From: Gorillibacterium timonense
Lineage (GTDB): Bacteria; Bacillota; Bacilli; Paenibacillales; NBRC-103111
Assembly: GCF_001457415.1 (NCBI RefSeq)
Contig: NZ_LN881723.1
Location: 62,001-126,000, forward strand
Reading direction: 5' to 3'
DNA: 64,000 bases
The position numbers and the translations under genes were made by a program. Below, piece after piece: positions 51,136 through 59,400 of the stretch (position 1 is its first letter; the number at the start of each line of letters is the position of its first letter). The notes under the pieces are model-generated. The model made no database searches and was not told the DNA's origin. It saw only the letters and a list, made by a program, of their open reading frames with translations.

Positions 51136-51250
51136 TCATAGAATGTAAGTTTCTACTTCATGCGACACGTTAGCCTCAGCCTGCCAGGTTTTCACGTACT
51201 GGAGAAGAAAGTCCTTACCGGCTTCGTTGTATTCGATCTGGCGTAAGCAT
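51136..51250 (-). pseudogene. Small frame with probable one-base frameshift
   Basis: ATG at 51250 reads MLTPDRIQRSR and stops. One base over, the frame reads LRQIEYNEAGKDFLLQYVKT and WQAEANVSHEVETYIL to TGA at 51138-51136, which looks like real protein. Removing one A after ATGCTT would join them. It may be a decayed small gene or an assembly error. Confidence 0.3.
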
Positions 51251-51324
51251 GACTTTCATTAGAGTTGCTTCTTTCGATAGGTCGTGCTTACAGATATGAA
51301 AATCGCGTCTACCCACGCTTTTTA

Positions 51325-51594
51325 TTACCATCCGTCAACGATTTCCAAGATCGCATCGAATGTTGGTTTCGCAACCCACCAACGTTTTCGATTTTTCTTA
51401 CGTTCATGCATCTGTACCCTTGGATCGGATAGGATATCGTCTTCCAAATATCTCACCGACATCGATGTCAGTTCGCTCAGCCGGTTAATATCAACCAGCA
51501 GCAATTGTTGATGCACATGCTTCTGTAACTCCTGCTGCACATAATCTTGAATCGCTTTTGAATCAAGATTTACTTTGATCTCGGCGGGGATCAC
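51325..51594 (-). CDS. DUF771-like phage DNA-binding protein
   Basis: The protein of about 89 residues resembles the DUF771/excisionase-like regulators of Gram-positive phages: an N-terminal beta part (EIKVNLDSKAIQDYVQQEL), then a winged-helix-like region (LSELTSMSVRYLEDDILSDPRVQMHERKKNRKRWW). It may control excision or early transcription. GTG at 51594, after GGGGGAGGTGG, is the best start, and the frame is open from TTG 51627. It lies just after the Cro-like gene. Confidence 0.5.
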   Translation of the reverse strand: MIPAEIKVNLDSKAIQDYVQQELQKHVHQQLLLVDINRLSELTSMSVRYLEDDILSDPRVQMHERKKNRKRWWVAKPTFDAILEIVDGW

Positions 51595-51642
51595 CTCACT
51601 CACCACCTCCCCCTGTTTAGTTTTCAATGAACACGAGTTGAC

Positions 51643-51837
51643 TCATTCCGCCTCGCCTTCCATATTCAGCATTTTCGCGATACGCGGCTTTTGTTTTTCC
51701 CCGGGGCGCAAGCCCCTGAAAATATCGGACACATAGGAACTTGTCACTCCAAGTTCTTCGGCCACGTCCTTCACCTTGATGTTGCGCCGAAGCATAATCT
51801 TCCGTGCTTCCGCCCCGAACTCTGTATAATGCGCCAC
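51643..51837 (-). CDS. Cro-like XRE regulator
   Basis: The 64-residue protein is a single helix-turn-helix of the XRE type (KIMLRRNIKVKDVAEELGVT, SSYVSDIFRGLRPGEKQKPR). It is divergent from the CI-like repressor and first in the leftward early operon, so it probably plays the Cro role. GTG at 51837 is well spaced from AAAGGAGTGA, and a TTG at 51843 is too close to it. Confidence 0.75.
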   Translation of the reverse strand: MAHYTEFGAEARKIMLRRNIKVKDVAEELGVTSSYVSDIFRGLRPGEKQKPRIAKMLNMEGEAE

Positions 51838-51884
51838 TGACAATCACTCCTTTACAGAAATTTGTAAAAATAACAGCTTAATCG

Positions 51885-51913
51885 TTGACAAGGGACCGAA
51901 AATATTCTAATAT
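51885..51913 (+). promoter_or_regulatory. Consensus rightward promoter in the lysogeny switch
   Basis: TTGACA (51885-51890) and TAATAT (51908-51913) have 17-bp spacing. Its transcript would run towards the repressor gene but meets two hairpins first. Confidence 0.65.
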
Positions 51914-51919
51914 CATAAA

Positions 51920-51990
51920 GAAGGCATAATCAAATAAACGTCGTTGGGGAACGATTTTTAGAAGCAGGTCATGTGACCTCTGGTTTTTTA
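51920..51990 (+). ncRNA. Candidate short RNA or attenuator in the lysogeny switch
   Basis: Downstream of the consensus promoter are TCGTT-gggg-AACGA followed by TTTTT (51941-51959) and GGTC-atgt-GACC followed by TTTTTT (51967-51989). Both look like terminators. The predicted product is a transcript of about 70 nt, or a regulated leader for the repressor. Confidence 0.35.
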
Positions 51991-52017
51991 TTGCCTTCTC
52001 CGCTGTTGATTAAGCTG

Positions 52018-52054
52018 TTGACTGTAGTTTATCTGAAAATATTCATAGTGTCAA
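52018..52054. promoter_or_regulatory. Divergent promoters and operator-like repeats
   Basis: On the minus strand TTGACA (52054-52049) and TAAACT (52031-52026) are 17 bp apart and point to the Cro-like gene. On the plus strand TTGACT (52018-52023) and TATTCA (52040-52045) are 16 bp apart and point to the repressor. GTTGAC/GTCAAC inverted repeats and the shared word GATTAAGCTGTT (52008) / AACAGCTTAATC (51871) look like operator half-sites. Confidence 0.5.
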
Positions 52055-52103
52055 CGCTGATTCTGATTATTTTCTAAATAAATTACTTTTGGAGGTTATT
52101 CAG

Positions 52104-52631
52104 TTGTTAGAAGTAATTCAGAGTTTATGCAAGGATAGGGGTATTTCCATCTTCAAGCTTGAAAAAGAGTTAGGTTTCGGGAATGGGACAATCTACAAAT
52201 GGGAAAAAAGTTCACCCGCAGTGGAAAAGTTAAAAAAGGTTGCTGATTTTTTCGGAGTCACTGTAGATTACATTTTAGTAACGGGCTCTATAAAAAAGAT
52301 GCCAAGGATTTTAAAGTCGGTAGATCAGTTAATTTATGAATTCTCCCGATACGGTTTGCATGTTGAAATTGATGACGGCCCTTACTTCAAATCGGTAATA
52401 ATCTCTCACTCAGAGTACGGAAATATAGCCGATATGACTGTTGCAGAGTTTCACGAGAATGGGGATCTTTTACTCGGAGATTTGATTAAGGAGTACAATC
52501 TTTCTTTCGAGCCAGGGACTATCGCCGCCCACCACGACGGCGAAGACTGGACAGAAGAAGAAATCAAGGATATCGAAGAGTTCAAGGAGATACTGAAACT
52601 GAAAAGACAGCTCAAGAAGAACAGGGAGTGA
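52104..52631 (+). CDS. CI-like XRE family repressor
   Basis: The 175-residue protein has an N-terminal XRE helix-turn-helix (SLCKDRGISIFKLEKELGFG, NGTIYKWEKSSPAVEKLKKV) and a C-terminal acidic region without a LexA-type autoprotease motif. It is followed four bases later by an ImmA-like peptidase gene. This pair suggests that induction works by ImmA-type cleavage or antagonism rather than RecA-driven self-cleavage. TTG at 52104 is seven bases from GGAGGT, and the frame is open from 52089. The AT-rich coding style differs from the lytic genes. Confidence 0.8.
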   Translation: MLEVIQSLCKDRGISIFKLEKELGFGNGTIYKWEKSSPAVEKLKKVADFFGVTVDYILVTGSIKKMPRILKSVDQLIYEFSRYGLHVEIDDGPYFKSVIISHSEYGNIADMTVAEFHENGDLLLGDLIKEYNLSFEPGTIAAHHDGEDWTEEEIKDIEEFKEILKLKRQLKKNRE

Positions 52632-52635
52632 CGCG

Positions 52636-53103
52636 ATGCCTCTTAGCTTCGACCACCTATGCGAGTCAGCCCGATTAGCGGGCGTAGATATTTTGGTAAG
52701 AACATTGCGGGGTAGGAACAAGGGCTTTTACGGGGACGGCATCATTCTACTAGATAGTCGCATTCCTACTTCTATCGAAAAAGCTTGTGTCCTTGCCGAA
52801 GAGTTAGGCCATTACTATACCAGCTCCGGCAACATCCTAGACCAATCAGACATCCGAAACCGTAAGCAAGAACTTCGTGCCAGGCAATGGGCATATCAGT
52901 GTATACTCCCTTTAGATCAGATCGTACAGGCCCACTATGCTCACGTCGCTGGGCGCTATGAACTGGCCGAGTATCTGGGTGTGACGGAAGAATTCTTGCA
53001 AGCGGCCATTGACCGGTATGCCGAAAAGTACGGTCTGTCCGTAATGGCCGATGATTGGCATACGATCTATTTCGACCCACTTGAAGTAAAAATCATATCT
53101 TAA
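52636..53103 (+). CDS. ImmA/IrrE-like metallopeptidase
   Basis: The 155-residue protein matches the short ImmA/IrrE (DUF955) family: ACVLAEELGHYYTSSGNILD contains the EELGH form of the zinc-site helix common in phage members, and RARQWAYQCILPLDQIVQA follows. In ICEBs1, ImmA cleaves the repressor ImmR to trigger excision, so this protein probably antagonises the CI-like repressor encoded just upstream. GGGAGTGACGCG precedes the ATG. The two genes form an operon. Confidence 0.82.
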   Translation: MPLSFDHLCESARLAGVDILVRTLRGRNKGFYGDGIILLDSRIPTSIEKACVLAEELGHYYTSSGNILDQSDIRNRKQELRARQWAYQCILPLDQIVQAHYAHVAGRYELAEYLGVTEEFLQAAIDRYAEKYGLSVMADDWHTIYFDPLEVKIIS

Positions 53104-53150
53104 CTTTCTGCGCTTCCCCGCTGAGAGGCGGTTTACTTATAGATCAAAAC

Positions 53151-53164
53151 AGAACATATGTTCT
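53151..53164. promoter_or_regulatory. LexA (DinR)-type box upstream of the integrase
   Basis: AGAACATATGTTCT is a perfect palindrome containing GAAC-N4-GTTC, the core of the Bacillus LexA/DinR box. It lies 60 bp before the integrase start and overlaps a TATGTT that could be a -10 element. The surrounding 120-bp gap has no gene. Confidence 0.5.
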
Positions 53165-53224
53165 TTTTTTCAGACGTTGCCCATCCGTCTAAGCGTCTAC
53201 CCACGCACAAAAGGGATGGTAAAT

Positions 53225-54409
53225 ATGAAACTGAACAAGACGAAGACTGATGACGAGATTTACTATTATTTTTTAGAAAACGGCGAGAAGCGCTTCATGT
53301 ATCGGCACAAGTACTATGACGGTGCTGGCAAGCGAAAAGAAAAGAAGCAAAGTTCATTCTTGACGGAAAAGGACGCGCTGAAGGCGTTGATCGAGGTCAA
53401 AGCGGCTTTAATGCGAGGGCAGGTAAAGCAGGTCGAGCACAGTCAGCTGACTGTCGAAAAGTGGCTGGACATCTGGTATGAGACTTATAGTGATGGCTGG
53501 GAAGTCACATCCAGGCTGCAACGGAAGAATGCAATCGAACATCAAATGAAGCCGTTGCTCGGTAAGTACAAGCTGAGAGAGCTGGAAAAGACCACGTACA
53601 TTCGGGCTTATATCAAACCACTCCAAGCGAAATACAAACCGCGCTCAGTAGCCTTGTTCCATCGCTTGTTCAAGATCGCGATCAATGCCGCTGTCGAAGA
53701 TGAAATCATTCCTCGTAATCGTTTCAGTAAGATCAACCTTGAAGTCGACGATGATCTGGATAACGTCCTGACCGCGCAAGAATTGATTGTGTTTTTGAAA
53801 GCTGCGGAGCAAGAGAACATCACCAATTATACGCTAATGCTTCTCCTAGCTTATTCGGGTGTACGTAGAGGCGAGGCGATGGCACTCAAGTGGAAGAACG
53901 TCGATTTCGAGCAATCTACACTGACGATCGAAGCCACCAGAGACAAGCACGGCTACCGGACGCCTAAGACAAGACGTAGCTACCGCACCATTCCGATCGA
54001 TGCGATTTTGATCAAGCAGTTGGCCACCTATCAAAAATGGTGTGTCGAAACCAAGTTCTCTTACGGGATGAAACTAGACAAGGCGAATGATTTTGTCTTT
54101 ATTTCATTCCAAGATGGGCAGCCCATAGCCGACAACATGGTATTCTACTCTTTCAAGCGTGTATTCAGTAGGTTGAAGAAACTTGGCGTTAAGATTGAGC
54201 CTATAACCGCTCATGGACTCAGGCACACGCATGCAACACTGTTAATTAATCAAGGCATTCCCGTGCAAACCATTGCTGATCGGCTCGGCAACACACCGGA
54301 CATGATCCTTAGAGTCTATGCTCACTCATTCAAGGAATTTGAGGTAAGGGCAGTATCCGCTTTCAGCGACAGTCTAAGTGGGGCTAATGTTGGGGCTAAT
54401 GGGTCGTGA
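53225..54409 (+). CDS. int: Tyrosine recombinase integrase
   Basis: This protein of about 394 residues is a phage-type tyrosine recombinase. An AP2-like N-terminal arm-binding region (YRHKYYDGAGKRKEKKQSSF) is followed by the SAM-like core-binding domain (about 65-160) and the catalytic domain with GVRRGEAMALKW (first Arg), AHGLRHTHATLL (His-x-x-Arg) and ILRVYAHS (nucleophile Tyr). It would catalyse insertion at the rpsD 3' end and excision. ATG at 53225 follows AAAAGGGATGG, and ATG 53216 is also in frame. Its last codons (GANVGANGS) lie inside the arm-site-like repeats next to attR. Confidence 0.95.
   Translation: MKLNKTKTDDEIYYYFLENGEKRFMYRHKYYDGAGKRKEKKQSSFLTEKDALKALIEVKAALMRGQVKQVEHSQLTVEKWLDIWYETYSDGWEVTSRLQRKNAIEHQMKPLLGKYKLRELEKTTYIRAYIKPLQAKYKPRSVALFHRLFKIAINAAVEDEIIPRNRFSKINLEVDDDLDNVLTAQELIVFLKAAEQENITNYTLMLLLAYSGVRRGEAMALKWKNVDFEQSTLTIEATRDKHGYRTPKTRRSYRTIPIDAILIKQLATYQKWCVETKFSYGMKLDKANDFVFISFQDGQPIADNMVFYSFKRVFSRLKKLGVKIEPITAHGLRHTHATLLINQGIPVQTIADRLGNTPDMILRVYAHSFKEFEVRAVSAFSDSLSGANVGANGS
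54379..54400 (+). repeat. Two GGGGCTAAT repeats, candidate integrase arm sites
   Basis: TGGGGCTAAT at 54379-54388 and TTGGGGCTAAT at 54390-54400 match the three units at 15879-15908 in the same orientation. They encode part of the integrase C-terminus and lie about 50 bp from the attR core. Confidence 0.55.
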
Positions 54410-54451
54410 GAACCCGCGAGACCGCTTTACTACTGGGGTTTTTGGCTTGGG

Positions 54452-54470
54452 CGAATTCTACAGCCGTTAA
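54452..54470 (+). repeat. attR core
   Basis: This is an exact copy of the 19-bp attL core. To its right lies the original rpsD downstream region with its terminator. Confidence 0.93.
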
Positions 54471-54498
54471 TCTTCGGCTCCTTATCCGCTTCAAGCAA

Positions 54499-54546
54499 AA
54501 GCATGGAAGTGGCGCAACGAGAGTTGCCCGCCTCCATGCTTTTTTT
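54499..54546 (+). terminator. Original rpsD terminator, displaced by the prophage
   Basis: AAGCATGGA...GCGC pairs with TCCATGCTT in a long stem followed by TTTTTT. It starts about 30 bp after the attR core, where the rpsD stop would lie in an uninfected chromosome. Confidence 0.75.
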
Positions 54547-54629
54547 ATTTCCTCAGCACCGCTCCGTTTCATGGCGAAAGAAGCAGGCAAGGATTTATGG
54601 ATCACATCCTGAGAAACTAAGCGGTACAA

Positions 54630-54658
54630 AAAAGACTTGGCCGATGGCCAAGTCTTTT
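54630..54658 (-). terminator. tyrS terminator
   Basis: AAAAGACTTGGCC and GGCCAAGTCTTTT form a perfect 13-bp stem with loop GAT and T-runs on both strands. It can also stop transcription from the left. Confidence 0.88.
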
Positions 54659-54684
54659 ATTCTCGAATTTCAAACCGATAACCG

Positions 54685-55950
54685 TTATTCGGTAAAACGG
54701 ACGAGGAAGTAATTCTTCTTGCCTCGACGAAGGATCAGGTACACGTCGCCAATCCGACCGAGCTCTGACGCTTTGGCTTCAACCCGCGTCACTTTCGTGC
54801 CGTTTACCGTCACCGCTCCGCTTTCGATATCTTGACGCGCCTGCCGTTTCGACGGGGCCGCTTTCACTTCCAGGAGAAGATCGGTCAAAGCCATTTCCGG
54901 GTCGTTGATGGTCGTGGAAGGTACATCCTTGAACGCTTCCTCCACTTCCGCTTTGCTCAGCTCGTTAACGCTGCCGCTAAACAGCGCCTGCGTGATGCGG
55001 ATGGCGCTCTCCAGTGCTCCCTCTCCGTGAACGAGCTTGGTCATTTCCGCTGCCAGAACCTTTTGCGCTTCCCGTTTTTCCGGCTCGCTAGACACGGCTG
55101 CTTCGAGGCGTGTAATTTCTTCCGCGGGCAAGAAGGTGAAGTACTTCAGGAACTTGATCACGTCGAGGTCATCGGTGTTGACCCAGAACTGATAGAACTG
55201 GTACGGAGACGTCTTCTCCGGGTCCAGCCATACTGCGTTGCCGGCCGATTTACCAAACTTGGTTCCGTCGCTCTTGGTGATGAGCGGCATCGTAATGCCG
55301 AAGACCTGATTGCCTGATTGCTTGGAGATCAGATCAAGCCCGGCGGTAATGTTGCCCCATTGATCGCTTCCGCCAAGCTGCAGGCTGCAGCCCATCCTTT
55401 CGTTCAACTGGTAAAAGTCGTAGGCCTGCATAATCATGTAGCTGAATTCTGTGAACGAGATGCCGTTCGCCATCCGCGAATCGACGGAATCCTTCGCCAG
55501 CATGTAATTCACTGTAAAGTTTTTGCCGATGTCGCGAAGGAACTCGATCAGAGAAATCGAACCGAGCCAATCGTAGTTGTTCACGATCCGCGCGGGGTTC
55601 TCCCGGTTCTCCGAAAAGTCCAGGAAGCGAGACAGCTGGTTTCGGATGGTCTCGGTGAAGCCCTGCACCACCTCAACGGAGTTGAGGACACGTTCGGTCG
55701 AACGACCGCTCGGATCGCCGATCATCCCGGTGCCGCCTCCGACCAGTGCGATCGGAAGATGCCCGGCCTGCTGAAAGCGCCGTAGCGTGAGAATCGGAAG
55801 CAGATGGCCGATATGCAGGCTGTCCGCTGTCGGATCAAAGCCGATATACAGCGTGACCCTCTCGTTTTCCAGCTTTTTCTCCAGCTCTTCTCGATTCGCC
55901 GTCTGGTAGATGATTCCTCTGTATTCCAGATCCTGCAAGATGTTTGTCAC
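54685..55950 (-). CDS. tyrS: Tyrosyl-tRNA synthetase
   Basis: The 421-residue class I synthetase has YIGFDPTADSLHIGHLLP (HIGH motif) and SDGTKFGKSAGNAVWLD (KMSKS-type loop KFGKS). The tyrosine pocket includes QAYDFYQLN and GGSDQWGNI, and there is a C-terminal S4-like RNA-binding domain (PSKRQARQDIESGAVTVNGT). It charges tRNA-Tyr. GTG at 55950 is eight bases after AAAGGGG, and the TTG at 55968 lies before that site. Expression is controlled by the upstream T-box. Confidence 0.97.
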   Translation of the reverse strand: MTNILQDLEYRGIIYQTANREELEKKLENERVTLYIGFDPTADSLHIGHLLPILTLRRFQQAGHLPIALVGGGTGMIGDPSGRSTERVLNSVEVVQGFTETIRNQLSRFLDFSENRENPARIVNNYDWLGSISLIEFLRDIGKNFTVNYMLAKDSVDSRMANGISFTEFSYMIMQAYDFYQLNERMGCSLQLGGSDQWGNITAGLDLISKQSGNQVFGITMPLITKSDGTKFGKSAGNAVWLDPEKTSPYQFYQFWVNTDDLDVIKFLKYFTFLPAEEITRLEAAVSSEPEKREAQKVLAAEMTKLVHGEGALESAIRITQALFSGSVNELSKAEVEEAFKDVPSTTINDPEMALTDLLLEVKAAPSKRQARQDIESGAVTVNGTKVTRVEAKASELGRIGDVYLILRRGKKNYFLVRFTE

Positions 55951-56048
55951 AATGGCTGCCCCTTTCAAAAAAATGGTGTCAAAACCTTATGCATCTCCCC
56001 AAAAAAACGAAACTTTTTCCGTTCTTCCGCGTCTTTTGGGTAAGCACA

Positions 56049-56396
56049 AAAAGAGCCTTCCTCCCCAAAAAGGGGCGAGAAGACTCTGACTCGCGGTACC
56101 ACCCTCATTTATTCAACCCTCGCACCCATAGGGGGAAGCGACGATTGAAAAGCAGCGATGAAACGCCGCTTTCACTCCATCAAGGAATAACGGGATTGCC
56201 CCGGACAGAAGCTACTGGAACAGAAGACCAGCCATGCTGAATCCCTGCTCGTTCCCTTTGTCCGCTCCGGATTGTACTTCGGCTTATCCGCTTGCACCGG
56301 TTCACACCAACCACCGGCTCTCTGGAGCAATGCTCGGAATGCCTAGTCGGGTCTCCCCGATCCATCAACGCTTTATCGGTATTCGAATTGTTGTTA
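56049..56396 (-). promoter_or_regulatory. Tyrosine T-box riboswitch
   Basis: The minus strand carries the AGAGAG...CCGGTGGTTGGTGTGAACCGG-type stem I region (about 56295-56325) and a specifier TAC (56276-56274) in GAAGTACAATCC. It then has the T-box AGGGTGGTACCGCG (56105-56092) and a terminator with GCCCC/GGGG and TTTTT at 56049-56090. The UAC specifier means that uncharged tRNA-Tyr turns on tyrS. Confidence 0.95.
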
Positions 56397-56425
56397 GTTA
56401 TATCATATCCTGCGCCGCAAGTCAA
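56397..56425 (-). promoter_or_regulatory. tyrS promoter
   Basis: On the minus strand TTGACT (56425-56420) and TATAAC (56402-56397) have 17-bp spacing and lie immediately before the T-box leader. Confidence 0.75.
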
Positions 56426-56430
56426 TCCAC

Positions 56431-56459
56431 CTGTTCACCCGCTACAACTGTGTTATAAT
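56431..56459 (+). promoter_or_regulatory. Penicillin-binding protein gene promoter
   Basis: TGTTATAAT at 56451-56459 is a consensus -10 with an extended TGn motif, and a weak CTGTTC -35 lies 17 bp before it. It is divergent from the tyrS promoter. Confidence 0.65.
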
Positions 56460-56485
56460 GGACGGTGGAGTTAAGGAGGTCATGC

Positions 56486-59400
56486 ATGAGCAAGAATAGA
56501 GAAAACGGCTCTTCCCGCTTCGTAAGGGGTCTGCGTCTGACCGGGAAAGCCATCTGGGTAACGTTTAAATGGACCTTCGTGGTCCTACTGCTGGCAGGGT
56601 TTCTCGGAGGAGGAGCCGTGTACGGATATGTATCCGCCGTCCTGAAGGACGAACCGGTTCGCAGCCACGATGAGATCATGAAAAAGATGAGCGAGGATGC
56701 GATCACCGGCTACGTTTACTTCAGCGACGATTCGGTCATCGGCCAGCTTCGCACCGAGGAAGACCGGCAGATCGCCAGCTTCAGCGATATCCCGCTCAAA
56801 ATGCAAGAAGCCGTCCTGGCGATTGAGGACAAAGATTTCATGACACATCATGGTGTCGATTTGAGCGGTTCTCTGCGCGCCGTGAAGCAGCAGGTTCTGA
56901 ACGAATCCGTGCAGACCGGAGGAAGCACCATCACGCAGCAGCTTGCCCGCCGCGTGTTTCTGAACCTCGACCGGGACATCACCCGCAAGATCAAGGAGAT
57001 GGTATTGGCCCTCCGTCTGGAGCGCCATATGTCGAAGGATGAGATTCTTACGGCCTATCTCAATAAGGTCCCTTACGGGAACGGGTCTAATGGCTACAAT
57101 CTCTATGGGATTAAGACGGCAGCCAAAGGCATCTTTAACGTGAATGATCTTCACAAGCTGAACATAGCACAATTCGCGTACTTGGCCGGGATTCCCCAGC
57201 AGCCGAACAACTTCTCCAACTACAACAGCAAGGGCAAGCCCAACGAGGAGCGCATCAAGGACGCGATCGATCGGCAAAAGCTCGTGCTTGGGAAAATGTT
57301 GGAGAACCAGTACATCACCGATGCGGAATATAAAGAGGCGCTCGCCTTCGACATCCGCAAATCGCTGGCTCCCACCAAGGAGAAGGCGTACAACACCTAT
57401 CCGTTCCTGATGATCGAAGCGGAAAAGAAAGCGATGGACATTCTCGTGTCGATTCATCATCCCGATATCGACAAGGAGACCAATCCCGACCTGTACAGCG
57501 AAGCGCTGAAGGAAGAGGAAATCAACCTCCAGCGAGGCGGGTACAAGGTCTACACCACCATCAACAAGCAAATCTACGACTCCATGCAAGTCATTGGCAA
57601 GAATGATGAGAACTTCACCCCCTATGACAAGGAAAAGGGGTATGAGCAGGTTGGAGCTGTCTTGCTCAACAACAAGAACGGCGCCATTCTCGGCATGATT
57701 GAAGGCCGCGGCTACGACCGCGAACAGTACAATCACGCCATGCAGGCCGAGCGTCAACCGGGCTCGACCATGAAGCCGATCGCCGCGTATTTGCCCGCTT
57801 TGGAGAAAGGCGCGATTCAACCGGCCGGAGTCATCGACGACATTCCTGTTATCTTGAAGGATTACCAGAAAGGATTCCATATTCCCGAGAACTGGGACCA
57901 CAAGTTCCACGGGCTGGTAACCGCCCGCGTAGCCTTGAACCAGTCCTATAACATTCCGGCAATCAAGCTATTCTTAAATGATGTAGGCATTCAGGAAGCC
58001 TGGAACTTTGCGAAGGAACTCGGCATCAATTCCTTGACCGATTCGGATTATAGCGCGCAAACAGGCGTTATCGGCGGCTTGGCTCATGGGGTCACCGTCG
58101 AGGAGATGACCAACGCGTACTCTTCCATCCCGAACGGCGGCGAATTTTTGGATGCTTATATGATTCGCAAGATTGTAGATGCCGAAGGCAACACGATCTA
58201 CGAACACACGGTGGAGCCGAAGCGCGTTTATTCCGAGCAGACCGCCTATCTCATGACGGATATGCTCCGCACCGTCATCACAGACGGAACGGCTAAATCG
58301 ATCAAAACTCTGTTCAAGCACTATGGAGAAGTCGCTACCTCCGGTAAGACGGGTTCGACCCAGGATGACGGAGACGCTTGGTACATGGGATATACGCCGG
58401 ACATCACCTTAGGCGTCTGGGTTGGGTACGACGACCAGAAATACAAGCTGAGCAAGAAAACCGGTGGCACCGAACGAGCCAAGCAGATTTGGGCACTCGT
58501 CATGGATGAAGTCATGAATAAGAAACCCGATCTCTTCCCCAACAAGACCTTCACGCAGCCGAAGGGGCTGACGAAGATGACGGTGTCCACACTTTCCGGC
58601 AAGATTCCCAACGAAGAGGTGGTCAAAGCCGGCAAGCTCACCACCGATTTGTTCAACGTGAAGTATATTCCACAGGACGAAGATGACGTTCTCGTCCCGA
58701 TTAAGACGATTGTGTACAATGGCGTCAACTACGTCGCCAAGCCGGAAACTCCCGAGGAATTTCTGACGGAAAAGCTCGGGATCAAGCGCAAAGAGTCGAT
58801 CAGCGCATTGCTCAAGCGAATCTCCGAGCTGATGGCGAAGGTTTCGGCGAAGGATCGCAAGCCGATCGAACGGTACATTCCAGTTGATGCCGACATGGAT
58901 GCTCCGCAGGAAGTCGATCCCCGAACCGACGACGGACAGAATCCGGCGCCGCCTACCGGACTGGCGATGACCGGCGGCATCGCATCCGCCAAGATCACCT
59001 TTACACCGAGCACCAGCACCGATGTCGTCGGATACCGCATTTATCGGGCTGCGGACATGACGAGCTATCAGCAGATCACCGGCAATGTCGTGCTTGCCGG
59101 AGCTCCAGCCGTCTTTACGGTTACAGCCCCTGGCGCACTCTCGGCTTATTATGTGACGGCGGTGGATGTAGTCGGCAAGGAGTCCGAGCCGAGTACGGTC
59201 GTTCTGCCGGGCGGCAGCACCATCCCCGATCCCGGTGATACGGTAACGCCAACACCAGGACCGGGTGAATCAACCAATCCGGATTCATCGGCGACGCCTC
59301 AGCCTGCTCAGGTGCCTACCGCTCCAAGCGGCATCACCGCTGTCCGTGAGGCAGCCGGCATCCATCTGACCTGGACCGCTAACCCAAGCGAGCAGAACAT

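Larger units (their letters stand above)
15744..54470. mobile_element. Complete-looking podovirus-like prophage inserted at the rpsD 3' end
   Basis: A 38.7-kb element is bounded by an exact 19-bp direct repeat. It contains integrase, CI- and Cro-like regulators, a replication module, packaging genes, capsid, portal, tail-hub and ejection proteins, and a holin-endolysin pair. No key gene is visibly broken. The virion block has P22-like portal, adaptor and gp10-like genes with an N4-gp56-type capsid. It has no tape measure, sheath or baseplate genes, which suggests a short-tailed phage. Almost all genes run on the minus strand. Repressor, ImmA-like peptidase and integrase run on the plus strand at the attR end. 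Confidence 0.93.

Noticed and set aside
56585..57910. 441-codon open frame antisense to the penicillin-binding protein gene
   Set aside because: It mirrors the PBP codons, has no ribosome binding site, and its translation is a low-complexity hydrophobic shadow.
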